A stretch of DNA of 25,207 bases, from assembly GCA_052035955.1 (NCBI GenBank), contig JBPOHD010000140.1, forward strand, positions 1 to 25,207, in the 5' to 3' direction. The DNA comes from JAEUNJ01 sp052035955 (GTDB lineage: Bacteria > Pseudomonadota > Gammaproteobacteria > Burkholderiales > Rhodocyclaceae). The translations under genes and the position numbers were made by a program. This document shows, piece after piece, positions 1 through 8,020 of this stretch. Under the pieces are notes generated by a model. That model saw only the letters and a program-made list of their open reading frames with translations. It had not been told where the DNA came from and ran no database searches. How positions within the stretch are numbered: position 1 is the stretch's first letter; each line of letters begins with the position of its first letter.

Positions 1-1846
1 TGGCGTCCGACGCTTCCTTGATCCGCCCCACTACCTCCCGCAAGCGCTCTACCGTGGTGTTCGTGTCGTCCTTCAATTGACCGAAGGTGCCCTCGTACTC
101 CGCATCTATCTTCTTCGTCAGGTCGCCCTGGGCCACCCGGGCCAGCACGTCCGAAGTCGCGACCAGCGCCGTCTGGGTGTTATCGAGCAAATTGTTCAGG
201 GCCGTCGCCAGGTTGGCGAAGAATCCGGTCTTCCCTTCGGGCACGACCCGGCGGGACAGGTCACCCAGGGACGCCGCTCCGACGATGCCCTCCACCTCGC
301 GCTCGACGGCCACCTCGTCCGTCCGGTCCCGCCACTCGGCCACGGACCCGATGCGCTCGCCAGCATCGTTGATGACCGGATTGGCGGAGACGGTCATGTA
401 ACGGCCGCCAACTTCAAGATTCGCTGTGTGGGTGCTGGTGAAGTTCCCGAGAAGCTTGGCCTGGTGGGCCGGGTTCTTGTGGAAACCATCGATATTGCTG
501 CCGATCAGGCGATCGGCGTCGAACTTGGGCAATTCCCTGCGGATGTCCGCCTCGGCCCCCTTGAGGAGACGCTGCACCGACCGGTTGGTGTAGATGATCG
601 TCCGATCGGTATCGGCGATCATCACTCCCGTGCTGACGTTGTCGAGGGCGATCTTGATGCGCAGGGATTCGTTCGCGGTTTGGCGGTCCTTCTCGATCCG
701 CGACAACAACTGCGCCTGCATCGCCTTCATGGACGCCAGGAGACTGGACGTATCCCCTGCCCGCAGATCTATTTGATTGTCCAGTTTGCCATCGGCGACG
801 GCATGGGCCACTTCCAGGGCAGTCTCGGGCTCCCCGCCGATCTGCCCGAGGATGCGCCTGGAAAAAGTCCAGGCCACGACCATGACGATGGCCGTTGCCA
901 GCAGCGTGATCAGGCCGTAGACCCAGGCGATGGTCGACGCCTCCCCTTCCAGGGTGGCCATGGAGTCCGTCAGGTCCGTCGCCAACTGGTTCTCGACCTC
1001 CTTCAGCAAGTCGATACGCCCCGTCGCGGCCTTGAACCACTGCTTGGCGTCCATGCCAAGAGAGGCCTCGGACATCTTCTCGATGGCGGCCTTCTTGGTC
1101 TTCGCCACTTCGTCCACCGCGGGGCCGGTCACCTTTGACTTGTGGAAAGTCTTCTGCCGCTCGTTCGCATAGCCTTCGAAGACGCCGAACCAGGTGTCCT
1201 GGGCCGAGGCGTTGGAGAGGAAGCGGACCAGCATGTCCGGGGCAAAGCGGTCGGCACCGAGGACATTCGACAGCAGCGCACGCTCGATGCCGGCCCGCTC
1301 CTTCGCCTGCAGGAAGGCACTGTAGGCGCTCGCCAGTTTCCCGACTTCGCTGACCCGGGAAAGGGTGGCGGTATTGCCCGGCACGGCAAGCAAGGCGGCG
1401 ATGGTCTTCGTGTAGTAGGAGATCGCATCCGGACCGGGAATGCTCAGGGCCGAGACCGCCTCGCGCTTCGCCGCGAGATCGCCCACCATGCGTTTCGCCT
1501 CGCCTATGCTTGCCTCCAATCCGGCGCCGTAGTCCGCGGCGTTGAAACGGGACAGGGCGGACTGCAAGTCACCCGTGGATTTGTCGGACACCAGTCGTTG
1601 GGCCTTGAGTTCATCGCGGAAATTCGCCCCCTTGCTGCCCAGGAAGCCGGCGCTCATTCCACGCTCCTTCTGCAATTCGTGGACCAGCGCTCCGATGGAA
1701 GTGGATACCTCGACCAGGTTCTGAAGGCGTCCCATGTCCCGGGCCAGGGTGGCCTTTTCCACGGTGTTCCAGGTCGATACCCAGAGCATCCCGAGCAGCG
1801 GGATGGCCACCATGACCAGGAGTTTGGTCCTCAGGCGCAGATGCAT
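1..1846 (-). CDS. Methyl-accepting chemotaxis protein, NIT-like sensor + PAS (3' end outside window)
   Basis: This is a transmembrane chemoreceptor that feeds the CheA/CheW kinase complex. The frame stays open for 615 codons to the left edge, so the C-terminal signalling hairpin lies outside the window. An N-terminal membrane segment spans about residues 8-25. A long periplasmic helical region follows (about 30-300) and contains ELQKERGMSAGFL near residue 57, the hallmark of nitrate/nitrite-sensing (NIT-type) domains. A second membrane segment lies at about 306-327, then a HAMP-like stretch (GGEPETALEVA) and a cytoplasmic PAS domain at about 395-510. A second HAMP-like element (AQGDLTKKI) comes before the edge. 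The ATG lies 10 bp after the cheW stop, and the Shine-Dalgarno GAGGGGA overlaps that stop, so translation is probably coupled. The ligand is unknown; nitrate or nitrite is only a family-level possibility. Confidence 0.92.
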   Translation of the reverse strand, partial: MHLRLRTKLLVMVAIPLLGMLWVSTWNTVEKATLARDMGRLQNLVEVSTSIGALVHELQKERGMSAGFLGSKGANFRDELKAQRLVSDKSTGDLQSALSRFNAADYGAGLEASIGEAKRMVGDLAAKREAVSALSIPGPDAISYYTKTIAALLAVPGNTATLSRVSEVGKLASAYSAFLQAKERAGIERALLSNVLGADRFAPDMLVRFLSNASAQDTWFGVFEGYANERQKTFHKSKVTGPAVDEVAKTKKAAIEKMSEASLGMDAKQWFKAATGRIDLLKEVENQLATDLTDSMATLEGEASTIAWVYGLITLLATAIVMVVAWTFSRRILGQIGGEPETALEVAHAVADGKLDNQIDLRAGDTSSLLASMKAMQAQLLSRIEKDRQTANESLRIKIALDNVSTGVMIADTDRTIIYTNRSVQRLLKGAEADIRRELPKFDADRLIGSNIDGFHKNPAHQAKLLGNFTSTHTANLEVGGRYMTVSANPVINDAGERIGSVAEWRDRTDEVAVEREVEGIVGAASLGDLSRRVVPEGKTGFFANLATALNNLLDNTQTALVATSDVLARVAQGDLTKKIDAEYEGTFGQLKDDTNTTVERLREVVGRIKEASDA

Positions 1847-1856
1847 GGCGGTCCCC

Positions 1857-2366
1857 TCAGTGGATTGCTGCTTCGACATCGTCGACCAGGGCCATCTCCG
1901 GGGACAACATCAGGCGGCCGATATCGACGACGATCAGCATCCGCTCGCCCAGCGTCCCCAATCCCTCGATGTACTTGGTATCGACCGTCGCGGCGAATTC
2001 CGGCGCCGGGCGAATCTGCTCGGGGGTCAGGGAAATGACGTCGGATACGCCATCCACGACGATACCGACGATACGGTGGCCGAAATTGAGGATGATGACC
2101 ACGGTGAATGGCGTGTATTCCGCCTCGCCGACACCGAACTTGATGCGGAGATCGACGATGGGCACGATGGTGCCCCGCAGGTTGATGACGCCCTTGATGA
2201 AGGCCGGTGCCTGCGCGATGGACGTAGGCGTCTCGTATCCGCGGATTTCCTGCACCTTCAGGATATCGATCGCATACTCCTCCGGGCCGAGGGTGAAGGT
2301 CAGGTACTCCTGGGCGGGCCCGGATTCCTGGGTCTCCGCGGGACGGCTGCTGTTTTCCTGGACCAT
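1857..2366 (-). CDS. cheW: Chemotaxis coupling protein CheW
   Basis: CheW is the cytoplasmic adaptor that links chemoreceptors to the kinase CheA. The 169-residue product is a single CheW domain after a short acidic, Ser/Glu-rich N-terminal tail of about 20 residues. Typical family segments are visible: YLTFTLGPEEYAIDILKVQEI, then IKGVINLRGTIVPIVDLR, and a C-terminal MLIVVDIGRLM. The start has GGAGCGAG just upstream. The gene lies 21 bp after cheA and 10 bp before the receptor gene in the same direction, which is an operon arrangement. The length is normal for the family and nothing is broken. Confidence 0.95.
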   Translation of the reverse strand: MVQENSSRPAETQESGPAQEYLTFTLGPEEYAIDILKVQEIRGYETPTSIAQAPAFIKGVINLRGTIVPIVDLRIKFGVGEAEYTPFTVVIILNFGHRIVGIVVDGVSDVISLTPEQIRPAPEFAATVDTKYIEGLGTLGERMLIVVDIGRLMLSPEMALVDDVEAAIH

Positions 2367-2387
2367 GTGTTCTCGCTCCGTTCGAAA

Positions 2388-4769
2388 TCAGGCGGCGGCC
2401 GGCATCTGGCTGCGCGCCATGCCGGCCAGTGCGGGGACGTCGAGGATCAGGGCTACCCGACCGTCCCCCATGATGGTGGCGCCGGAAATCCCGTTCACCC
2501 GGCGGTAGTTGGCTTCCAGGCTCTTGATCACGACCTGGTGCTGCCCGACGAGGGCATCGACGAACAGTGCCGAGCGGGCACCGTCCGTTTCGAGCACGAC
2601 CATGATCCCCCGCTCCAGCGAGCTTTCAGCGCCGGGAACTTCGAAGACCTCATGGAGGACGATTACAGGCAGATATTCGCCGCGGACCTGCAGCAGGCGC
2701 TCGACACCGGAAATGCTCTTGATTGCAGAGCGCGTCGCTTGCAGGGACTCCATGACGTAACCGAGGGGGATGATGTAGGTTTCGCCACCGACAGCAACCG
2801 ACATGCCGTCGAGAATGGCCAGGGTGAGCGGGAGGCGGACGGTCATCCGGGTGCCGATGCCGAGCATGGACTCGATCTCGACCCGTCCGCCCATGGCTGT
2901 GATGTTTCGCTTGACCACGTCCATCCCGACACCGCGCCCAGAGACCTCGGTGACCTTGTCGGCAGTCGAAAAGCCGGCCTCGAAAATCAGTTGCCAGACC
3001 TCGCTGTCGCCCATCTGGTCATGGACAGGCAGGCCCCGCTCCCTGGCTTTCGACAGAATCCGCTGGCGGTTCAGGCCTGCGCCATCGTCGCTCACCTCGA
3101 TGACGATGTGGCCGCTCTGGTGGTAGGCCTTGAGCGTGATGGTGCCGGACGCCTGTTTGCCCTTGGCTGTCCGTTCCTCCGGTGATTCGATGCCATGGTC
3201 CAGGCTGTTGCGCACCAGATGGGTCAGCGGGTCGGTGATCCGCTCCACGAGGCTCTTGTCGAGTTCGGTGTCCTCGCCGATCAGCTTGAGCTCGACGTGC
3301 TTGCCGAGTTTCTGGGAGAGATCCCGGACGACCCGCGGAAAGCGCGAGAAGACCACGGAAATCGGCATCATGCGGATGGACATCACCGCCTCCTGCAGAT
3401 CCCGGGAATTGCGTTCCAACTGAACGAGGCCGTTGTGCAGGCGCTCGAACTCCACCGGATCGAGTACCTCGGCCGCCTGCGCCAGCATGGCCTGGGTGAT
3501 CACGAGCTCGCCCACCAGATTGATCAGTTGGTCTACTTTCTCGACGCTGACGCGGATCGAGGTATCGCCGCCGCCCATGGGCTTCGACGCCGCCTTGCGC
3601 ACTTCCTGGGGCGCGGCGGTCTCCCGCGCCGCCGGCGCCACCTGGGTTGCGACGGCCGCGAGAGGCGCCGCGGGCTCGGCAGATCGCGCCGGTGCCGTTG
3701 CATCGGCAGCCATCACGGGTGGCGCCGGCAATTCGGCAAAGAAACCGTAGCTTCCGTCGCCGGCGTCGGCCGGCTTGACCGCCGCAACCGACTCCGCAGG
3801 TGAGGCTGTCTGCACCTTTACGGTTGCCGGATCGACGAAAAACCCGTAGGCGGTCTCCTCGGCGGGAGCGCCCTCGGACGTCGGCGTATCCACCGGTTGG
3901 AAGAAGCCGTAGGCCGTCTCGCCGGACGCCTCTGAAGATGCGGGAGCCGGACCGCCTGCCACGGCGGGCGCCTCGAACAGGCCATAGGCTTCTTCCCGAG
4001 AGCCGATGGCGGTCGGTGGGTCTGCAAAAAACCCGTAGGCGCCGTCGGCGGAACCCTCCGCCCCGTCGTCCAAGGTGCCGAGAGCTGCCACGCGAATGCT
4101 GTCCGTGCGGGCGACGAACTCGAGGATGCCTCGAACGTCTTCGGCATTCGCCTGTCCATGCAGTTCGAGGTGCCAAGCCTGGCCATCGTCGCCCCGGGTG
4201 AGGATGCGGACACTGCCGCAGCCCTCCAGCTCGGCGATCAGATTGGCGGCGGCATCGCCCCCGCCGGATTCTTCGAGGACGAACCTCAGGTCGAGGCCCT
4301 CGCCTGCGCCTCCGCCTCCGGTCGGGATGGTTTCAACGGCCGCGGGTGCCTGCCGGACGGCGGGGGGCTCCCCTCCGCTGCCTCCTTCGGTCAGGCCGCG
4401 CAGCCGCGCACAAATCGCCTCCACCGCGACCGGGTCCCGCTCGCCTTCGCCCCGGTGGGCGGCGAGCAGAACCTTGAGCACGTCCCCCGCCGCCAGGAAA
4501 GCATCGATCATCTCCTCGCGCAACGCGAGCTCACCCTTGCGTACCCGGTCGAGCAGATTTTCGAGGATGTGCGTGACGTCGGCCAGATCGGTGAACCCGA
4601 AGGTTCCGGACGATCCCTTGATCGAATGGGCGGCCCGAAAGACCGCGTTGAGCTGCTCCGGGTCGGGCGCGCCGACATCCAGGTCGAGCAGCAGTGACTC
4701 CATTGAAGCCAGATGTTCTTCGGTCTCCTCGAAGAAGACCTGGTAGAACTGGCTCATGTCGATGGCCAT
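2388..4769 (-). CDS. cheA: Chemotaxis histidine kinase CheA
   Basis: CheA autophosphorylates in response to receptor state and passes phosphate to CheY. All five functional regions are visible in 793 residues. The HPt domain carries phospho-acceptor His48 in AHSIKG. A P2-like alpha/beta region spans about 158-232. An Ala/Pro-rich linker at about 235-400 carries five YGFF-type motifs. The dimerisation segment starts near 404 (SIRVSVEKVDQLINLVGEL). The ATPase domain has an N-box (VRNSLDHGIE, Asn521), a G1 box (DDGAGL, 561-566) and a G2 box (GRGVGMDVV, 611-619). A CheW-like P5 domain runs from about 650 to the end. The start is set by GGAAGGAGG upstream of the ATG. An insertion sequence lies 31 bp upstream, where cheY would normally adjoin, so transcription now depends on read-through or a new promoter. 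Confidence 0.96.
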   Translation of the reverse strand: MAIDMSQFYQVFFEETEEHLASMESLLLDLDVGAPDPEQLNAVFRAAHSIKGSSGTFGFTDLADVTHILENLLDRVRKGELALREEMIDAFLAAGDVLKVLLAAHRGEGERDPVAVEAICARLRGLTEGGSGGEPPAVRQAPAAVETIPTGGGGAGEGLDLRFVLEESGGGDAAANLIAELEGCGSVRILTRGDDGQAWHLELHGQANAEDVRGILEFVARTDSIRVAALGTLDDGAEGSADGAYGFFADPPTAIGSREEAYGLFEAPAVAGGPAPASSEASGETAYGFFQPVDTPTSEGAPAEETAYGFFVDPATVKVQTASPAESVAAVKPADAGDGSYGFFAELPAPPVMAADATAPARSAEPAAPLAAVATQVAPAARETAAPQEVRKAASKPMGGGDTSIRVSVEKVDQLINLVGELVITQAMLAQAAEVLDPVEFERLHNGLVQLERNSRDLQEAVMSIRMMPISVVFSRFPRVVRDLSQKLGKHVELKLIGEDTELDKSLVERITDPLTHLVRNSLDHGIESPEERTAKGKQASGTITLKAYHQSGHIVIEVSDDGAGLNRQRILSKARERGLPVHDQMGDSEVWQLIFEAGFSTADKVTEVSGRGVGMDVVKRNITAMGGRVEIESMLGIGTRMTVRLPLTLAILDGMSVAVGGETYIIPLGYVMESLQATRSAIKSISGVERLLQVRGEYLPVIVLHEVFEVPGAESSLERGIMVVLETDGARSALFVDALVGQHQVVIKSLEANYRRVNGISGATIMGDGRVALILDVPALAGMARSQMPAAA
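3738..4040 (-). repeat. Five YGFF-type motifs repeated in the CheA linker
   Basis: The CheA linker contains AYGFF at residues 244-248, AYGLF at 261-265, AYGFF at 286-290, AYGFF at 307-311 and SYGFF at 340-344. The motifs are separated by irregular Ala/Pro/Glu-rich spacers; starts are 17, 25, 21 and 33 residues apart. Most are preceded by acidic or small residues and followed by an acidic or Pro-containing stretch. The pattern looks like repeated short linear docking motifs in a disordered tether. I know of no established function for them. Confidence 0.85.
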
Positions 4770-4800
4770 CGCCCCTCCTTCCCCTGCTTTGCGGCCCGAA

Positions 4801-4804
4801 CTAG
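4801..4804. repeat. Probable target-site duplication CTAG (left copy)
   Basis: CTAG directly abuts the left inverted repeat. The same four bases abut the right repeat at 6375-6378. A 4-bp duplication fits the IS1380 family. Because CTAG is palindromic and adjacent to both repeats, it could instead be the outermost part of the inverted repeat. Confidence 0.6.
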
Positions 4805-4820
4805 CCCGGATATTTCACCG
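4805..4820 (+). repeat. Left terminal inverted repeat of the IS1380 element
   Basis: The sequence CCCGGATATTTCACCG matches the reverse complement of 6359-6374 at 14 of 16 positions. It lies downstream of the transposase gene, on the side facing cheA. Confidence 0.88.
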
Positions 4821-4973
4821 ACTGCTCTTTAATTGGGTTTCTTGGGTGGTGAGGCTATTGACTGACGCAGCCGTGCGATGTCATTGCTTAGATTTTGGGC
4901 AATAGCCGAGCGAGTGGGCGAACCTCCCCCAACCCCCGAAGCGTCAGCATGTCGGGGCCGCACTCGGGATGGG

Positions 4974-6287
4974 CTATGGTGAGGCCAGGGCGCGAGCGGC
5001 GATGAGGAAGGTGTTACGCAGCGGATGATGCGAGGCGAACAGGATGCGGATACGCCGCGTGTTGCGAACGACGGCGGCGCCGATCTTGAGCAGGCGCACC
5101 CGAATCGTCGCCGCTGTCGCGTTGGCGAGTTCGGTGGCAGCCAGGCCGATCTCGCGCAAGCGCTGCATCAGCGTGTAGGCCAGCGCCGAGAACAGGATGC
5201 GCAGCCAGTTGGCGAGGAACTTCCGGCAGCTGGTCCGGGTGCCGAACAGATCGAGCTGGGCTTCCTTGATCCGGTTCTCCGCCTCGCCCCGCTGGCAGTA
5301 CAGGTCGTCGTATAGCGCTTCGGCCGGGCGATCCAGATTCGTCACGACGAAACGCGGATTGGCCCCCTGGCTGCCGAACTCCAGTCGCGTGACGATTCGT
5401 CGTTCCTTGTCCCAACTGTCGGCAGCGTAGCGGAACTCGCGGATTGACCGCTGCTTCTCCTTGGTTCCGACGTAACGTTTCTCCAGGCGCTTCTCCCACG
5501 GTTCGACGACCCGATGCAGGCGGGCATTGCGCGCCACGCCAATCACGTAGCCGACGTCCTGGCGCTCGCACCAGCGGATGAGACGCTGCCGGCAGAAGCC
5601 GGAATCGCCGCGAACGATGAGACGCACCTTGGGCCAGGCCTGCCGCAGTCGCGTCACCAACAACTTGATGACGGCAGCCGCGTGCTTGGCGCCGTCGATC
5701 CGGCTGTTGCGCAGGACACAGGCCAGCATGGCCTTGTCACAGAAGACGTAGAGGGGCAGGTAGCAGTAGTGATCGTAGTAGGCGTGGAACTCCGCGTTCT
5801 CCTGATCGCCGTGCAGCGGGATGTCGGACGCATCGATGTCGAGGATCAGTTCTTCCGGTACGACGGCTTGGCCAGCGATGAACTGCTCAACCAGAACGCG
5901 GTTGAGGGCGACGATATCCGCCCGATTCGCCCGCCGTTCCATCCGACACAGCGTCGGGCTGCTGCCCAGGTCCTCGCCCGTCCCGACCGCCGTCTGCATC
6001 AGCGGATCACTGCGCAGCGCGGCGTGATCGTTCAGGTCCTCATAGCCGCAGCACAGTCCATACAGACGCTGCGCCACCAGATCGCGCAGCTCGTGCGTGA
6101 TCAGATCAGGATGGCGGGGATCGTGCAATGCGGCCGCCACGCCAGCCGACAGCCCAATGCGGCGATCCACCTGCCGCAGCAGCATCAGCCCACCATCCGA
6201 GCTGATCGCGCCTCCCGCAAAGTTGGCCTCGATACTGCGCCGACCCTGGCGCCCAAAACCAAGTTCATCAGCGGTACACTTTGGCAT
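4974..6287 (-). CDS. IS1380-family DDE transposase
   Basis: This 437-residue protein catalyses cut-and-paste movement of the surrounding element. The N-terminal segment with ISSDGGLMLLRQVDRRIGL is typical of IS1380 transposases. Candidate catalytic acidic residues are Asp150/Asp152 in LILDIDASD, Asp228 in IVRGDSGF, and a glutamate in YCQRGEAENRIKE (about 335-342), which corresponds to the YREK-like signature of this RNase H-fold group. Length and motifs indicate an intact gene with no frameshift. The ATG at 6287 gives the family's usual N-terminus (MPKCTADELGFGRQGRR). The internal base composition is close to that of the neighbours, so composition alone would not mark it as foreign. Confidence 0.93.
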   Translation of the reverse strand: MPKCTADELGFGRQGRRSIEANFAGGAISSDGGLMLLRQVDRRIGLSAGVAAALHDPRHPDLITHELRDLVAQRLYGLCCGYEDLNDHAALRSDPLMQTAVGTGEDLGSSPTLCRMERRANRADIVALNRVLVEQFIAGQAVVPEELILDIDASDIPLHGDQENAEFHAYYDHYCYLPLYVFCDKAMLACVLRNSRIDGAKHAAAVIKLLVTRLRQAWPKVRLIVRGDSGFCRQRLIRWCERQDVGYVIGVARNARLHRVVEPWEKRLEKRYVGTKEKQRSIREFRYAADSWDKERRIVTRLEFGSQGANPRFVVTNLDRPAEALYDDLYCQRGEAENRIKEAQLDLFGTRTSCRKFLANWLRILFSALAYTLMQRLREIGLAATELANATAATIRVRLLKIGAAVVRNTRRIRILFASHHPLRNTFLIAARALASP

Positions 6288-6358
6288 CGGCGGAACTCCT
6301 CTACTTACGGCTTCGACACCTGTATTAGAGCGCCTTACCGGCGGTTCCGCCGACCTCC

Positions 6359-6374
6359 CGATGAAATTTCCGGG
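6359..6374 (-). repeat. Right terminal inverted repeat of the IS1380 element
   Basis: Read on the minus strand this is CCCGGAAATTTCATCG, the partner of the left repeat with two mismatches. It lies upstream of the transposase gene and next to the end of cheY. Confidence 0.88.
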
Positions 6375-6378
6375 CTAG
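6375..6378. repeat. Probable target-site duplication CTAG (right copy), containing the cheY stop
   Basis: The minus-strand TAG stop of cheY is 6377-6375, inside this CTAG. If CTAG is the duplicated target, the element inserted at the cheY stop codon and duplication regenerated the stop, leaving the protein unchanged. Confidence 0.6.
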
Positions 6379-6740
6379 CCGATCACCTTCTTGACGACCT
6401 CCACCAGCTTCTGAGGATCGAAGGGCTTGACCAGCCATCCCGTCGCACCCGCTGCCCGCCCCTGTTGCTTCATCGCGTCCGAGGATTCCGTCGTCAACAT
6501 CAGGATCGGCACGGCCTTGTACTGAGGCATCGCTCGCAGGCTCTTGATCAGGGTCAGGCCATCCATGCGGGGCATGTTCTGGTCCGTGAGGATCAGATTG
6601 AAGGTCTTGGCCTTGGCCTTGTCCATGCCATCCTGTCCGTCAACCGCTTCCGTCACCTCGTAGCCGGAGCTCTTGAGGGTGAAGGACACCATCTGGCGGA
6701 TGGACGCCGAGTCGTCTACTGCAAGTATGTTTTTAGCCAT
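6375..6740 (-). CDS. cheY: Chemotaxis response regulator CheY
   Basis: CheY is a single-domain receiver phosphorylated by CheA that acts on the flagellar motor switch. The 121-residue product has the acidic pair at Asp9/Asp10, phospho-acceptor Asp53 in LILTDQNMPRMDG, the conserved Thr in LMLTTES (83-84) and Lys105 in LVKPFDP. No output domain follows. I chose the ATG at 6740 because it gives the standard N-terminus MAKNILAVDDS. A longer in-frame extension would run back through the end of the upstream mcp gene. It starts 13 bp after that gene. The gene ends exactly at the insertion sequence, which now separates it from cheA. Confidence 0.95.
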   Translation of the reverse strand: MAKNILAVDDSASIRQMVSFTLKSSGYEVTEAVDGQDGMDKAKAKTFNLILTDQNMPRMDGLTLIKSLRAMPQYKAVPILMLTTESSDAMKQQGRAAGATGWLVKPFDPQKLVEVVKKVIG

Positions 6741-6753
6741 GCCTTTGCTCCCG

Positions 6754-7977
6754 CTAGAAGAGTTCGATATCGCCCTGGGCCAGGGACTTGGATTTCGATT
6801 CGGCCGACTCGCCCTTGGCAGCTCCGAGGCCCGCCAGGGCGCTGCCGATCCGACCCAATTCCATGCGCATCGACGCGATTGCCGCCGAGAAATCCTCACC
6901 ACCGCCGGTTTCCGCAATCCGTTGCCCGAGCTTCGACAGTTCCCCGGCAACCTCGTGCAGGCCATCGACCCGCTGACGGACGCGGCCCACCAACTGCGAC
7001 ACCATGTCCTGGAACTGCAGGGCCGTCACCGCCCGCGCCACCTGGGTATCGACCTGTCCGGCGCTTTCGCCGAGGCGGGAGATGGCATCGGCGCGCTTGC
7101 GGTTCTCGCCCTCCATGGTCTCGATGATCTCGGCCACGCGGCTCTTCGATTCGAGGGCAAAGGTCATGTCCTGGCTGGCCATGCGTTGTATCGCCTCCTC
7201 GGTCTGCCGGACGGACTGCTGCATCGATTGCATCATCGCGTTTATCTGCTGGCTGAACTGGGTCGTTCGTCCGGAGAGGTCGCGGACCTCGTCGGCAACG
7301 ACAGCGAAACCGCGCCCCGCCTCGCCGGCCCGGGCCGCCTCGATGGCGGCATTCAGCGCCAGCAGGTTCGTCTGCTTGGCGATTGCGCCAATTTCGGACA
7401 GGATGCCCTGTACGTCTCGGGTGCGCGCCGCGATGCTGTCGGTGAGATCGACGAGTTCCATGCCCAGCTTGCTGTTCGCGACGACCGAATCGACAACCTT
7501 CTGCATCACTTCGGAGGTGTTGTGCACGAACTCCTCGAAGCCCGCCGCAGAATCGTCGTGGCCGTTTCCGGCAGTCACCGAGAGGGTCACCTTGCGCTGG
7601 GTTTCGGTGATGCCATAGAGACCCTGGAAGCTTTCGGTGAGCTGAGAGATTGCGTTTCCCAGCACCGTTTGGACCTGGGACAGTTCCGCCGTCACGGCGG
7701 CATGTTGGGCCTCGAACTGCCTCGAGGTCTCGGTGAGAATCGAGCGCAGGTCGGACGTCGGGGCACCGGACGCCGCGGATTGACGGTGCCCCTCCACCTG
7801 CGGCGCCGCCGGCGCGACCAACAGGCCCACCGCCCGGGCGGCGACGAAGGCCACAAGGAGCGCCACGACGAATGGAACGACCGATTGTGCCAAGGCAGGC
7901 ACGATGGCGGCAGCGGCAACGCCGACCGCAATGGCCGCCGCCAAGCCGATCCAGAATTCCTTATCGAAGAATTTCAT
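6754..7977 (-). CDS. Membrane-anchored MCP-like protein without periplasmic sensor
   Basis: This 407-residue protein has two closely spaced hydrophobic segments near the N-terminus (about 8-28 and 32-54) with almost nothing between them, so it lacks a normal ligand-binding domain. The conserved receptor hairpin tip follows at about 195-235 (AIAKQTNLLALNAAIEAARA, then GRGFAVVADEVRDLS), the surface that contacts CheA and CheW. A long helical C-terminal part ends in GDIELF, an acidic-hydrophobic tail. The gene lies between motB and cheY, with 43 bp to motB. The ribosome binding site is weak. It may sense membrane or cytoplasmic state, or tune CheY or the motor; the role is not known from sequence. 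Confidence 0.85.
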   Translation of the reverse strand: MKFFDKEFWIGLAAAIAVGVAAAAIVPALAQSVVPFVVALLVAFVAARAVGLLVAPAAPQVEGHRQSAASGAPTSDLRSILTETSRQFEAQHAAVTAELSQVQTVLGNAISQLTESFQGLYGITETQRKVTLSVTAGNGHDDSAAGFEEFVHNTSEVMQKVVDSVVANSKLGMELVDLTDSIAARTRDVQGILSEIGAIAKQTNLLALNAAIEAARAGEAGRGFAVVADEVRDLSGRTTQFSQQINAMMQSMQQSVRQTEEAIQRMASQDMTFALESKSRVAEIIETMEGENRKRADAISRLGESAGQVDTQVARAVTALQFQDMVSQLVGRVRQRVDGLHEVAGELSKLGQRIAETGGGEDFSAAIASMRMELGRIGSALAGLGAAKGESAESKSKSLAQGDIELF

Positions 7978-8020
7978 GTTGGTCTACCGTGGGATGCGAC
8001 TGTCGCGGACGCGTTCGATT

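Larger units (their letters stand above)
4805..6374 (-). mobile_element. IS1380-family insertion sequence, apparently intact
   Basis: The element is about 1570 bp and has terminal inverted repeats CCCGGATATTTCACCG (4805-4820) and, read from the other end, CCCGGAAATTTCATCG (6374-6359), which match at 14 of 16 positions. It encodes one full-length DDE transposase. It sits between cheY and cheA, in the same orientation as both. Removing it with one CTAG copy restores a 31-bp cheY-cheA spacer that contains the cheA ribosome binding site. The 169 bp between the transposase stop and the left end hold no gene. They contain a weak GGCTATTG/CAATAGCC inverted repeat (4853-4860, 4900-4907) and no promoter I could defend. 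Confidence 0.9.

Noticed and set aside
1734..3185. A 483-codon plus-strand open frame opposite cheW and cheA
   Set aside because: It is antisense to two well-identified chemotaxis genes and has the His/Asp/Arg-rich make-up of a shadow frame.
4934..4957. CCCCGA/TCGGGG hairpin downstream of the IS1380 transposase as a terminator
   Set aside because: The stem is 6 bp with a 12-nt loop and no T-run follows on the minus strand.
5514..7127. A 537-codon plus-strand frame spanning the IS1380 end, cheY and part of the mcp gene
   Set aside because: It crosses a mobile-element boundary and runs antisense to three real genes, so it cannot be an ancestral coding sequence.
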